This document shows positions 1 to 8,978 of a stretch of 64,000 bases of DNA, in pieces (within the stretch, counting starts at the first letter, position 1; each line of letters begins with the position of its first letter). The stretch is from Acidimicrobiales bacterium (GTDB lineage Bacteria > Actinomycetota > Acidimicrobiia > Acidimicrobiales > RAAP-2). The stretch covers positions 22,890 to 86,889 of the forward strand of contig JADMIJ010000008.1 of NCBI GenBank assembly GCA_015478655.1. Direction: 5' to 3'. Both the position numbers and the translations under genes were made by a program. Under the pieces are notes generated by a model. That model was not told the origin of the DNA, ran no database searches, and saw nothing but the letters and a program-made list of their open reading frames with translations.

Positions 1-377
1 TGGAGCCGGGTCATGGCCCTGTCCAAGGGCACCGAGTTGCCCCCATGGGCGGAGACCACGATCAGGTGGGTGAAGGCACCGCTGGCCGATCGCCCCAGCT
101 CGACCAGCAGCAGCTCGGTGACCTCCTGCCCGATGGAGAGGGTTCCGGCGAACTCCTGGTGCTCTCCACTGGATGCGTACGCCACCGGCGGGGCCACCAC
201 CAGGCGCCCGAGGCGCCGGGCCGCACCCTCGGCCACGGCCACGGCGATGTCGGTGTCGGTGGTGACGGGCAGATGCGGGCCGTGCTGCTCGGTCGAGCCC
301 AGCGGGATGAGGAGGATGTCCCCCGCGTCCGACTGCCGCGCCACTTGGGGCCAGCTCGAGGTGGCCAGCCGCTTCAC
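1..377 (-). CDS. mftE: MftE, mycofactocin precursor peptidase (creatininase family), 3' end cut by window edge
   Basis: Reading the minus strand from a GTG at 377 gives 125 residues that run off the window. It shows the creatininase-family metal motif GSTEQHGPHLP (about residues 27-37) followed by TDTDIAVAVAEG, then SSGEHQEFAGTLSIG, then a SAHGGN motif near the end of the visible part. In the mycofactocin pathway MftE cleaves the MftC-modified C-terminal Val-Tyr dipeptide from MftA, giving the AHDP intermediate. The start overlaps the stop of the upstream ETF beta gene in a GTGA, so the two are probably translationally coupled. The C-terminal half lies outside the window. mftD and mftF are not seen here and may lie further left. 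Confidence 0.93.
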   Translation of the reverse strand, partial: MKRLATSSWPQVARQSDAGDILLIPLGSTEQHGPHLPVTTDTDIAVAVAEGAARRLGRLVVAPPVAYASSGEHQEFAGTLSIGQEVTELLLVELGRSASGAFTHLIVVSAHGGNSVPLDRAMTRL

Positions 378-1384
378 CGGGGCGCCTCGGTTCCGGTGGG
401 ATCCGGGACAGCCGGCTGGTCGAGGTAGCCGTGGCGGACCAGGAACCGGAGCAGCTCGTCGGCGGACTCCACGGCTCCGAGGGGCCCGATGAGGGTCGGT
501 GGATCGTGGTCCACGAGCGCCCCGGTCATGGCCAGCAGCCGGATCCGCGGGTCTTCGCTGTCGGGCGAGGGCAGGACCCGGGTCCGGGGCTCGAACGGGC
601 GAAGGGCGCCGACGTGCGTCGATCCGGGTCCGTCCTCCGATCCCGGGCCCACCGGAGGTGTCCGGTGACCGACGGTTGCCGTCGGCGGCTCGACGGGGAC
701 GGGTGCCGCCCCGGCCGAAAGAGCCCCCTCCAGGGTCGCCCGTCGCAACCGGGTACCTGCCCCCTCCACCGAGCAGACCGCCGGCAGGGGCACCCGGAGC
801 CGCTCGCGCCAACCGCCATCGAGGCGGCGCTCGCCGAGGAGCGCGGCCGGGCGCCCATCGAGGGGATGGCCGCCACCGGACGACCGGTCGACCTCCAGGC
901 CCACCAGTCCCAGCGCCTGGGCGGCCCCGAGCTCGTGAGCCAGAAAGGCGGGAAGGGCACCGGTACCGCGGTCGACGGAGCGGTCGCCGCACAACACGAG
1001 GGTGGGCGTGCCGATCCGGGCCAGGGCGGCGGCGATGGTCCGGGCCAGGCCGTGCTCACCGCCTCCCAACTCGACGGCGTACCCGTGGTCGGTGCCCGCG
1101 GCGTCGTCCGGGACTCGCAGCACCGATGCCCCCAGCGCCATCACGTCCCGCAGCACCGGCTCGATGGCGGCCGGTCCGACGGCTACCGCCAGGACCCGGC
1201 CCGACCATGCCTCGGCCGCGCGCAAGGCATGCTCGAGCGCGGCGGCGTCGGCCGCCGACAGGCCGATGGCAAAGGCGTCTCGAGAGACTGCGCCGGTTAA
1301 CGGATCGACGACCGGCCGGAGGTCGGTGATCCTCAGACAGGCCACGATCAGAGGCCGGGCGTCGGCGATCGGGGCGGTGCTCAT
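374..1384 (-). CDS. Mycofactocin-associated electron transfer flavoprotein, beta subunit (FixA-like)
   Basis: A 336-residue protein of the ETF beta/FixA fold. Residues about 130-165 (LCGDRSVDRGTGALPAFLAHE, then LGLVGLEV) match the ETF beta nucleotide-binding region, and LPAVCSVEG follows as in FixA. The C-terminal third is an extension rich in Pro and Gly. It should pair with the ETF alpha gene at 3064-4146 and carry electrons from flavin dehydrogenases. The gene sits inside the mycofactocin operon, with an ATGA overlap to the ferredoxin gene upstream and a GTGA overlap to mftE downstream. The partners are inferred from gene order. Confidence 0.85.
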   Translation of the reverse strand: MSTAPIADARPLIVACLRITDLRPVVDPLTGAVSRDAFAIGLSAADAAALEHALRAAEAWSGRVLAVAVGPAAIEPVLRDVMALGASVLRVPDDAAGTDHGYAVELGGGEHGLARTIAAALARIGTPTLVLCGDRSVDRGTGALPAFLAHELGAAQALGLVGLEVDRSSGGGHPLDGRPAALLGERRLDGGWRERLRVPLPAVCSVEGAGTRLRRATLEGALSAGAAPVPVEPPTATVGHRTPPVGPGSEDGPGSTHVGALRPFEPRTRVLPSPDSEDPRIRLLAMTGALVDHDPPTLIGPLGAVESADELLRFLVRHGYLDQPAVPDPTGTEAPR

Positions 1385-1716
1385 CCGTGGTGGAAGACGA
1401 CACCCTGGCCGCCGTCGGGATAGGTCCAGTTGATGGCGCCCTCATGATTGCAGACCATGTAGCAGGTTCCGCACTCGAAGCACTCCTCGTAGTTGAACAG
1501 GATGCCGCCGTCGGCGGTGGGGGCGAACAGGTTGGCGGGACAGGCGGTCACGCACTCGCGGGTGGTGCATGACCGGCAGACGTCGGAGTCCACGGTGATG
1601 TGGGCGCGTGCTCCGAGCCGGAAGTCCACGGTTGCCATCCGGTCCTCGAAGGCGATGCCTCGCCACCGCCTGGAAGCTCCGTCACCACCGGTCCCGTCCG
1701 GCAGGGAGTCGCTCAT
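1381..1716 (-). CDS. FixX-like ferredoxin
   Basis: A 111-residue ferredoxin-like protein. Two cysteine clusters are visible: CRSCTTRECVTACP at about residues 47-60 and CFECGTCYMVC at about 79-89, followed by GAINW.YPDGGQGV, the usual FixX ending. FixX-type ferredoxins deliver electrons together with FixC/ETF:quinone oxidoreductase-type flavoproteins to the quinone pool, and the FixC-like gene is directly upstream with an ATGA overlap. The ATG start at 1716 was chosen because of that overlap. The N-terminal 30 residues look unstructured. Confidence 0.88.
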   Translation of the reverse strand: MSDSLPDGTGGDGASRRWRGIAFEDRMATVDFRLGARAHITVDSDVCRSCTTRECVTACPANLFAPTADGGILFNYEECFECGTCYMVCNHEGAINWTYPDGGQGVVFHHG

Positions 1717-3071
1717 CCGAAGATCCTCATGCCGCGCACTGTGTCGGCCGCCAACTCACGGAGTTTCACGCCATGTTTGGCGGCCGCCGCCCGGGTGATC
1801 CGGAGGCCGCCCAGTTTGGGCGTGGGGTTGGTCACCGTGAACATCCCTTCGACCAGGTCGCAGATGAGACCCGGATAGCGCTGTTGGACCCGGTCGGACA
1901 GGATGAGGGCCGGTGCCTTGCGCAGGCGCTTGTGATCGGCCAGCACGAACTGTCGCTCGAGGTCGGCGCGATAGGAGGCCAGCCCGCGCGCCGAGCAGTC
2001 GCCGGCGGCAATGGCCCGGTCGACGGCCTGGCCGGCGGAGAACCCGGAGGCGATGGCGAAGTTGACCCCCTCCAGCCACAGGCCGGCGGCCAGCGTCATG
2101 GCGGCGGCGTCGCCCGCCACCAGCATCCCGTCGGCGGCCAGGGGAGGCATGGTGTCGTACCCACCCTCGGGGATGAGGTGGGCCGAGTACTCGCGCAGCG
2201 ATGACCCTCGGAGGTATGGGGCGATGGAAGGGTGATCCTTGACCTCGGCGACCAGCTCTTCGGGGCGCACCTTGGCCTCGGCCAGGTGGGGGAGGGACAC
2301 CACGACTCCGACGCTCACCGTCTCGGCGTTGGTGTAGAGGAAGCCCCCGCCGGGGATCCCCCGGGTGCACCCGAGCATCTCGATGTCGACGCCTTCGTGG
2401 GACCGTACGCCGAAACGCTCATCGATGGCGCCCCGGGGGAGCTCGAGCACCTCCTTCACGCCGAGGGTGTAATGGGACGCCTCGGCCCGGGGGAGCATCC
2501 CGGCCTCCTTGGCCAGGAACGAGTTCACGCCGTCGCAGGCGATGACCACCTTGGCGGAGAGCGAGGCACCGTCGCGGTCGGTGCGCACTCCGATGACGCG
2601 TCCGCGGTCGTCGCGCAGCAGGCCGGTGGCGACGGTAGACGTGAGCAGGCGGACCCCGGACCGCGTCGCCTGGGCCGCCATCCACGAGTCGAACTGCGAC
2701 CGCAGGGTGGTCATCCCGTTGAACGGTGGAGCGCCCCACGCCTGCGAGCGGTAGTCGACGGACAGCGACTGGGACCCGGTCATCGTCATGGTCGACCGGC
2801 GGACCACCCACCGCTCGACCGGCACCTGCTCCCACCAGTCGGGGATGATGCCGTCCAGCACCCGGCCGTACACCACACCGCCGTAGACGTTCTTGGATCC
2901 GGGGAACGGGCCGCGCTCGACCAGGACCACCGAGCGGCCGGCCCGGGTCAAGGCCAGCGCCGCCGCCGAACCCGCCGGCCCCGCCCCCACCACTACGGCA
3001 TCGAACGACAGGGATTCCCGATGGGATCCAGTCGTCCCGTCCGACGCGGGTGCTGCGTCCAGCTCAGGCAC
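1713..3071 (-). CDS. FixC-like FAD-dependent oxidoreductase (ETF:quinone oxidoreductase family)
   Basis: A 452-residue flavoprotein. After a short N-terminal tail comes the FAD dinucleotide fold VVVGAGPAGSAAALAL, then GGVVYGR, and the second FAD motif ADGMLVAGDAAAMTLAAG near residues 300-330, typical of the geranylgeranyl reductase/FixC superfamily. With the FixX-like ferredoxin next to it and the ETF subunits around it, it likely passes ETF electrons to the quinone pool. The GTG at 3071 was preferred because it overlaps the ETF alpha stop by 8 nt; an upstream in-frame start at 3122 would overlap far more. The acceptor is inferred. Confidence 0.87.
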   Translation of the reverse strand: MPELDAAPASDGTTGSHRESLSFDAVVVGAGPAGSAAALALTRAGRSVVLVERGPFPGSKNVYGGVVYGRVLDGIIPDWWEQVPVERWVVRRSTMTMTGSQSLSVDYRSQAWGAPPFNGMTTLRSQFDSWMAAQATRSGVRLLTSTVATGLLRDDRGRVIGVRTDRDGASLSAKVVIACDGVNSFLAKEAGMLPRAEASHYTLGVKEVLELPRGAIDERFGVRSHEGVDIEMLGCTRGIPGGGFLYTNAETVSVGVVVSLPHLAEAKVRPEELVAEVKDHPSIAPYLRGSSLREYSAHLIPEGGYDTMPPLAADGMLVAGDAAAMTLAAGLWLEGVNFAIASGFSAGQAVDRAIAAGDCSARGLASYRADLERQFVLADHKRLRKAPALILSDRVQQRYPGLICDLVEGMFTVTNPTPKLGGLRITRAAAAKHGVKLRELAADTVRGMRIFG

Positions 3072-4146
3072 CTCGCGCCCCGTCCTGCTCCGACGGCGCC
3101 AGATCGGTCGGGACAACGACACCCAGCCGGCCGGCCAACTCGACCAGTAGGGCCCGGGCGTCGGTCACCAGGCCGAGGTCGGCCATGGCGGTCATGGGGC
3201 ACGAGGCGTCCGTGTTCACACTGACGATGTGCCGCGGCGTGCCCAGTCCACCGACATGCTGCGCGGCCCCGGACACCCCGAAGGCGATGTACAGATCGGG
3301 GTCGATGGTGACCCCGGTCGTCCCGATCTGGCGTTCGTACCCGGTCCAGCCGGCATCGGTGACCACCCGGGTTGCCCCGGCCGATCCCCCCAGGGCGGCG
3401 GCCACCTGCCCCAGGAGGTCGAACACCTCGGTGGCGCGGCGGTCGTGCAGGCCCGCCGCCAGCCCGCCTCCCCCGGAGACCACCCGGGCGGCGTCGGACA
3501 GGTCCATGGTGTGGAGGTCCGGCTCGAGGAGGGCGATCATCTCAGCGTCGGGGCCGGTCTGGTCGCCGCCGGCCGGCTCGATCCCCTCGATGAGTGGTAG
3601 CGGTCGGATCGTGGTTGCGGTCCCGGCCGGGGTCAGCACGGGACCCTCGGGCACCAGGGTGACCACCGCGGGGCCCTCGATGCCCACCGGGACCAGAATC
3701 CGGTCGTCGAGCCGTGCTACCAGCGTGTCCACATACGGCTCGGCCCTCGACGGCTTCCCGGTCGGGGGTGCCGCCCCGGGGCGAACGGTGCGACAGGTCG
3801 CCCGCACCGCCCCAGCCACCAGCGGCCGTGCCAGGGCCGCCGCCAGGCGTGGGGCCAGGTCCCGCCCGTCGGGTGAGGCCGGCAGCAACACCAGCGGAAC
3901 CGAGTCGACCGTCGGTGCCAACGAGGCGGCCAGGGCAGCGGGTCGGAGCCCGGGCCCGGTGTCGGACCACCACACCTGCTCGGCACCCACCAGGCGACCG
4001 GCACCGGCCTGTGCTCCTGAACCGACCACGATGACCCGCCCCTCGGCTTCGGCGACGGCGTGGTCGGATCCGACGGGTAGGCGCCCGTCACGGGCCACCA
4101 CCACGGCGACCGCCCGCCCGACTGGGTCGAGCCCAAGTCCGGTCAC
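3064..4146 (-). CDS. Mycofactocin-associated electron transfer flavoprotein, alpha subunit (FixB-like)
   Basis: A 360-residue ETF alpha-like protein. The C-terminal FAD domain is clear: VVSGGGGLAAG, then AAALGGSAGATRVVTDAGW (about residues 255-275), GYERQIGTTGVTIDPDLYIAFGVSGAAQH and SVNTDASCPMTAMADLGLVTDA. These match the ETF alpha signature with small changes. The GTG at 4146 lies in a GTGA overlap with the FadH/OYE gene upstream, and the beta subunit lies three genes downstream. Splitting the two ETF genes around the FixC and FixX genes is unusual, since they are normally adjacent. Confidence 0.88.
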   Translation of the reverse strand: MTGLGLDPVGRAVAVVVARDGRLPVGSDHAVAEAEGRVIVVGSGAQAGAGRLVGAEQVWWSDTGPGLRPAALAASLAPTVDSVPLVLLPASPDGRDLAPRLAAALARPLVAGAVRATCRTVRPGAAPPTGKPSRAEPYVDTLVARLDDRILVPVGIEGPAVVTLVPEGPVLTPAGTATTIRPLPLIEGIEPAGGDQTGPDAEMIALLEPDLHTMDLSDAARVVSGGGGLAAGLHDRRATEVFDLLGQVAAALGGSAGATRVVTDAGWTGYERQIGTTGVTIDPDLYIAFGVSGAAQHVGGLGTPRHIVSVNTDASCPMTAMADLGLVTDARALLVELAGRLGVVVPTDLAPSEQDGARGA

Positions 4147-6152
4147 AGCGACACCGCCACCCGATGGCCCTCGATCACCGCGGCATGGGCCCGTCGCGGC
4201 GCCAGGCAGTCCCCGACGCGGTACACCGGGAACGACTCGTCCCTGAGGGCCTGCCACAGTCCGTCGTCGGGCAGTTGGTGGAGGGAGCAGACCACCCAGT
4301 CGCACGCCCGCTCGTGGTCGGTGCCGGTGGGATGGTGCTGGAGCGTGAGGACCAGCCCATTCTGCTCCGTCCCGCCGTCCCGGTCGCCGTGGCCCTCGTG
4401 GCCCTGGTCGGGCTCGTGGGCCCGCACCCCCATGGGAACCAGGTCCACGCTCTGGCGGATGGACTTGGCGTGGGCCTTCACGTTCCAGGTCTCCATGTCG
4501 AGGGTGATGCCCAGGTCCTGAGCGACGACCATTCCGTTGGTGACGATCTCGACCTGGCAGCCGCGGTCGGACAGGAGCTCCGCCGTCGAGGTGGCCTGAT
4601 GGAACCCGAGCTCGTCGACCACGACCACCCTCCCCTCGGGGTGGACGCGCCCCTCGAGGACGTCACGGACGTCGACCACCCGGGGATGGTCCCCCGCCCA
4701 CCAGGGACGGGACGGCCGGGCCCCGGTGGCCACGATGACCGCGTCGGGGTGCTGCGCCCGCACCGTGGCGGCATCGGCCTCGGTCCCGGTCCGCACGTCA
4801 ACGCCCTCGCGCCGGGCGGCCACGATCAGGTTGCGGGCGATGTCGAGGAATTCGGCGCGGCTGGGGACGGAGGCCGCCACCTGCACCTGTCCTCCCAGTC
4901 GGTCGTGCCGTTCGAACAGGGTCACCCGGTGGCCGCGCTCGGCCGCCGTCACGGCCGCCTGGAGTCCACCGGGCCCTCCGCCCACCACCACCACGTCGCG
5001 GCGGCGGGTGGGGAGGGGGAGGGCGATGGACTCACGACCGGTCCGGGCGTTCTCGATGCAGCCGAGCCAGCGGTTGAGCCCCATGCGACCGACGCACTCC
5101 TGATTGCAGGACAGACACGTCCGGATGTCCGTGGCGTGGCCGGACCGGGCCTTGGCGGCGAAGTCAGGATCGGCGATCTGGCCGCGCACCACCCCGACCA
5201 GGTCGCAGAGCCCGTCGTGGAGTGCCCGCTCGGCCTGTAACGGGTCCTTGAACCGGCCGACCCCGACCACGGGCACGCTGACGGCGTCGCGGATGGCGCT
5301 CGGGATGAACATGGCGTACCCCGGCGGGACCTGCATACTGGCTTCGATCATGTAGAGGGTGGCCGTGGCCACGCCGATCGAGGTGTTGATGTAGTCGACC
5401 AGACCGGTCGCCTCCACCCGCCGGGCCACCTCGACGGCATCCTCGATGCCGGTGCCCCCCTCGATCAACTCGTCGCCACAGAGCCGCACTCCCAGGGCGC
5501 GCTCGGCTCCGATCGCGTCCCGCACCGCCTCGACGATCTCGAGCAGCAGCCGACAGCGATTGGCCAGTGTCCCGCCGTAGCGGTCGTCCCGTCGGTTGGT
5601 GGCCGGGGAGAGGAACCCCCGCACGATGGAGGAGTGGGAGCACTGCAACTCGATCCCGTCGAACCCACCGTCCACGCAATGTCCGGCCACGGTGGCGTAC
5701 CCGGCCACGATCTCGCCGATCTCCTGGGGCTCCACGGCCTTCGGCACCTCGCGGAAGAGGGGATCGGGGACGGGGCTCGGAGCCCACACCGGCAGGCGCG
5801 AGTACATGCTCGATGCCTGGCCGCCGTTGTGGTTGATCTGGGCGAAGATGGGGACGTCGTGGGCGTGCACGGCGTCGGTGATCTGCCGGTAGCCACCGAC
5901 CACCGCGGGGTTGAACCCGTGGATCAGCTTCTCGTAGGGCCAGTCGGTCGGATGGGTGGAGTGCTCCTCGGTGATGATCAGACCGGCTCCACCGGCGGCT
6001 CGCGCTGCGTAGTAGGACACATGCTGGTCGGTGGGCATCCCGTCGGTGGCGTAGTTGGTCAGATGGGCCGAGAAGACGATCCGGTTCTCCACGGTGACGG
6101 GTCCGAGCCGCAGGGGTGAGAACAGGTGGCGGTAGCGGGTGCCCGAGCTCAT
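4143..6152 (-). CDS. Mycofactocin-system FadH/OYE-family oxidoreductase (second copy)
   Basis: A 669-residue enzyme built like 2,4-dienoyl-CoA reductase or trimethylamine dehydrogenase. It has an N-terminal FMN TIM barrel (residues 1-340), a 4Fe-4S motif CLSCNQECVGRM with a fourth Cys 11-12 residues later (about 345-370), and a C-terminal nucleotide-binding part beginning DVVVVGGGPGGLQAAV (about 385). The barrel has INHNGGQASS where many OYEs have H-x-GR, and ELQCSHSS where OYEs usually carry H-x-A-H. These oxidoreductases accompany mycofactocin clusters in actinobacteria, and the substrate is not known. It starts 13 nt after the SDR gene and overlaps ETF alpha by 4 nt, consistent with ETF as its electron acceptor. 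Confidence 0.9.
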   Translation of the reverse strand: MSSGTRYRHLFSPLRLGPVTVENRIVFSAHLTNYATDGMPTDQHVSYYAARAAGGAGLIITEEHSTHPTDWPYEKLIHGFNPAVVGGYRQITDAVHAHDVPIFAQINHNGGQASSMYSRLPVWAPSPVPDPLFREVPKAVEPQEIGEIVAGYATVAGHCVDGGFDGIELQCSHSSIVRGFLSPATNRRDDRYGGTLANRCRLLLEIVEAVRDAIGAERALGVRLCGDELIEGGTGIEDAVEVARRVEATGLVDYINTSIGVATATLYMIEASMQVPPGYAMFIPSAIRDAVSVPVVGVGRFKDPLQAERALHDGLCDLVGVVRGQIADPDFAAKARSGHATDIRTCLSCNQECVGRMGLNRWLGCIENARTGRESIALPLPTRRRDVVVVGGGPGGLQAAVTAAERGHRVTLFERHDRLGGQVQVAASVPSRAEFLDIARNLIVAARREGVDVRTGTEADAATVRAQHPDAVIVATGARPSRPWWAGDHPRVVDVRDVLEGRVHPEGRVVVVDELGFHQATSTAELLSDRGCQVEIVTNGMVVAQDLGITLDMETWNVKAHAKSIRQSVDLVPMGVRAHEPDQGHEGHGDRDGGTEQNGLVLTLQHHPTGTDHERACDWVVCSLHQLPDDGLWQALRDESFPVYRVGDCLAPRRAHAAVIEGHRVAVSL

Positions 6153-6165
6153 CGGCGCGCGTTCC

Positions 6166-7005
6166 TCAGCGGGCCGACGCGCCGGCGTCGACGGTGAGCG
6201 TCAGGCCCGTCACATACCTCGACTCCGTGGAGGCGAGGTAGACCAACGCCTCGCTGACGTCCTCGGGGGCTACGAGGTCCACGGGCAAGGAGTTGAGGAA
6301 GATCGATCCGGTGTCCGGGCTGGCGTCGATGCGCTTGGTGAGCCCGTCGAGCCCCGCCAGCATGGGCGTGTCCACACCGGTGGGGTGGATGGAGTTGACC
6401 CGGATGCCGCTGGCGGCCAGTTCGTTGGCCAGGACCCGCATCACCCCGACCATGCCGTGCTTCGAGGCCGCGTACGGCGCGAAGAAGGGCTGGCCCTTGA
6501 GCCCGGCGGTCGAGCTGATCAGGATGATCGATCCGGCGCCGGTGTCGAGCAGGTGGGGGATCGAGGCCACACAGGTGTGCCAGGCCCCGGTCAGGTTGGT
6601 CCCGATGACCGCGTCCCACACCGCCGGGGTGACCTCGTCCCAGCGTTGGACGGTGCACACGCCGGCGTTGGCCACGACGACGTCCAGTCGACCCAGTTCG
6701 GCCACCCCCGCCTCGACCGCCGACACCATGGCGTCGAGGTCGCGCACGTCGACCCGGGCGGTGATGACCCGGGCCCCCGTCTCCGCCACCAACCGGGCCG
6801 TCTCGTCCAGGTCGGCCGGAGTGGCCAACGGGTAGGGGATGGCATCGACATCGGCGCAGAGGTCGATGCCGATGATGTCGGCTCCCTCGCGGGCGAGCCT
6901 CACGGCGTGGCTCCGGCCCTGACCCCTGGCCACACCGGTGATCAGTGCGACCGAGCCGGCCATCCGACCGGGCCGACCCGACCGTGGGGGCGGAGCGGGG
7001 GTCAC
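6166..7005 (-). CDS. Mycofactocin-dependent SDR-family oxidoreductase
   Basis: A 279-residue short-chain dehydrogenase. The nucleotide motif reads TGVARGQGRSHAVRLAREGA followed by DIIGIDLCADVD, the hallmark of the mycofactocin-coupled SDR group that keeps its NAD tightly bound and passes hydride to mycofactocin. NAG (about 110), an S-x(n)-YAASK catalytic set and a C-terminal TVDAG follow. The GTG at 7005 overlaps the stop of the upstream OYE gene in a GTGA and adds a 14-residue tail before MAGSVALITG. The natural substrate, probably an alcohol, cannot be read from the sequence. Confidence 0.92.
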   Translation of the reverse strand: MTPAPPPRSGRPGRMAGSVALITGVARGQGRSHAVRLAREGADIIGIDLCADVDAIPYPLATPADLDETARLVAETGARVITARVDVRDLDAMVSAVEAGVAELGRLDVVVANAGVCTVQRWDEVTPAVWDAVIGTNLTGAWHTCVASIPHLLDTGAGSIILISSTAGLKGQPFFAPYAASKHGMVGVMRVLANELAASGIRVNSIHPTGVDTPMLAGLDGLTKRIDASPDTGSIFLNSLPVDLVAPEDVSEALVYLASTESRYVTGLTLTVDAGASAR

Positions 7006-8975
7006 GAGGCCGCCCCGGCGCCGGCAGGTAGCAGGCTGGCAGCGCCTCCGGCGATGTCCATGGCCCGCCGCCGGCCTTCGAGGACCGCCTCGAGCACACC
7101 CCGCGGCGCCACGCAGTCGCCGGCTCGCAGGGTGCCGGGCCGGGCCGTGTAGAGAGCCTCGTCGGGGAGCCGGTGGCCGCAGTCGACCAGGGCCCCGCAC
7201 TCCACCGTCCGCCGCTCGCCGGTCCACACGTCCTCGAGGACGGCCCGGCCGCCCTCGACGCCGCGCAGGAGGGCCCGCAGCTCGCGTCGCACGCCGGCCT
7301 GCTGCAGGCGGGTGTTGGCGTCGGCCAGGTCTCCGCTGAGCGAGAGCAGGGTGCCGGCGATCTGGTCCTGGGTGACGATGGACACCCTCAGGCCCGATGC
7401 GGCCAACCACTCGGCGATGCCGATGCCGATCGGGCCCCCGACGGGGTCATGGACGACGACCGGACCGTCCCCGAGGCTCCCCGACCCGTCAGTCAGCACC
7501 GTGAGTGCGTCAACCACCGGACACGATCCGTCCACGGGAAAGGCAAGGGGCGCGGGGCGGGACCCGGTGGCCAGCACCACCTCCACACCGCCGGCCCGGG
7601 CCGTGTCGAGGTCGACCTCGGTCACCATCACCCCGGTCTCGATGCCGACCCCCTGGATCCGGCACTCGGCGATCAGCCACTCGGCCAGAGCGCCCAACCG
7701 CTGCCGGCCCGGTCCTACCGCCGCGGCCCGCAGGGCCCCGCCGGGCCGATGGGAGCGCTCGACCACGCGGACGCGGTGACCCCGGGCCGAGAGCACCCGG
7801 GCGCACTCGAGCCCGGCCACCCCGGCCCCGACCACCATGACCTCCCGGCATCGGCCGTCGGTCCCGTCGGTCACGGCCTCGGTGGTCTCGTGGCCGCTGG
7901 CCGGCTCGCCCACACAGCTCACGATGGGGTTGCGGTTGTCGCGGACCCGGCAGGCCTGGTTGCAGAGGATGCAGGGACGCGCCCGGGCCGCCTCGCCCTG
8001 GCGTACCAGGGCCACCAGCCGGGGCTCGGCGATCTGGGACCTGGTCATCTCCACCAGGTCGCAGACCCCGTCGTCGAGGGCGCTCTGGGCCGCATCCGGC
8101 TCGGTCACGCTGCCCTGCAGGACCAGCGCGGTGCGCCCGGCCGCCGACTGGCGCATGTGCCGACACAGATCGACGTTGAAATTGGCCGGGGTGTGGGCAT
8201 CGGGGCGATAAGCCGATGCCGAGTACGGGCCGCCGCGGACCACCACCACCAGATCCACCCGATCGGCCACGGCGCCGACCTGCACGGCCGCCTGCTCGGG
8301 CGTGACGCCGGCCCAGGGCGCCAGCTCGTCGCAGCACAGGCGGAGGGCCACGATGCGATCGGGGCCGACGACGTCCCGCACCGCCTCGAGCACCTGGGTG
8401 GTCAGGAGCAGACGGTCCGATCCGTACTCGTCGGAACGCTGATTGGTGAGCCCCGAATGGAACTGGCGGAGCAGGGAGCAGTAGCCGGCGTCGACCTCGA
8501 CCCCGTCGAGGCCCGACTGCACCGCCAGCCGGGCTGCGCCGGCGAAGCCGGGGACCAGTGCCTCGATGTCCTCCCGCTCCATCTCCACCGGCATCTCGCG
8601 GCTGACCACGTCGGCCACCCGTGACGGGGCCCACATCGCCGATTGCGAGTAGGCGCTCGAACCCTGTCCGCCGGAGTGGCCGAGCCCGGCGAGGACCAGG
8701 CTCCCGTAGCTGTGGCACGCGTTGGCCACGTCGCTCCACCCCGGCCCGCACGCCTCGGCCAGCGGGGCCCGCTCATAGGGCCAGTCCGACGGATGGACCG
8801 ACGCCGTCTCGGTCACCACGATGCCTGCTCCCCCGGCCGCCCGGGCCCCGTAGTAGGCCACATGGCGGTCACTCAGCTCGCGACGGCGGGCCAGGTTGGT
8901 CTCATGGGGACCGAACACCACCCGTGACGGAGCGGTTCGACCAGCCACCGCCACGGGATCGGTCAGGCTGGCCAC
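7002..8975 (-). CDS. Mycofactocin-system FadH/OYE-family oxidoreductase (first copy, divergent active site)
   Basis: A 657-residue paralogue of the enzyme at 4143-6152, with the same plan: FMN barrel, 4Fe-4S motif CILCNQACRVRD with a fourth Cys shortly after (about residues 340-365), and VMVVGAGVAGLECARVL starting the C-terminal nucleotide-binding domain. The barrel keeps GHSGGQGSSAYS and TNQRSDEYG, but the strand that normally holds the substrate-binding His pair reads GVEVDAGYCSLL with no His, so its chemistry may differ from ordinary ene-reductases. The GTG start lies 3 nt after the mftC stop. Confidence 0.89.
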   Translation of the reverse strand: MASLTDPVAVAGRTAPSRVVFGPHETNLARRRELSDRHVAYYGARAAGGAGIVVTETASVHPSDWPYERAPLAEACGPGWSDVANACHSYGSLVLAGLGHSGGQGSSAYSQSAMWAPSRVADVVSREMPVEMEREDIEALVPGFAGAARLAVQSGLDGVEVDAGYCSLLRQFHSGLTNQRSDEYGSDRLLLTTQVLEAVRDVVGPDRIVALRLCCDELAPWAGVTPEQAAVQVGAVADRVDLVVVVRGGPYSASAYRPDAHTPANFNVDLCRHMRQSAAGRTALVLQGSVTEPDAAQSALDDGVCDLVEMTRSQIAEPRLVALVRQGEAARARPCILCNQACRVRDNRNPIVSCVGEPASGHETTEAVTDGTDGRCREVMVVGAGVAGLECARVLSARGHRVRVVERSHRPGGALRAAAVGPGRQRLGALAEWLIAECRIQGVGIETGVMVTEVDLDTARAGGVEVVLATGSRPAPLAFPVDGSCPVVDALTVLTDGSGSLGDGPVVVHDPVGGPIGIGIAEWLAASGLRVSIVTQDQIAGTLLSLSGDLADANTRLQQAGVRRELRALLRGVEGGRAVLEDVWTGERRTVECGALVDCGHRLPDEALYTARPGTLRAGDCVAPRGVLEAVLEGRRRAMDIAGGAASLLPAGAGAAS

Positions 8976-8978
8976 TGC

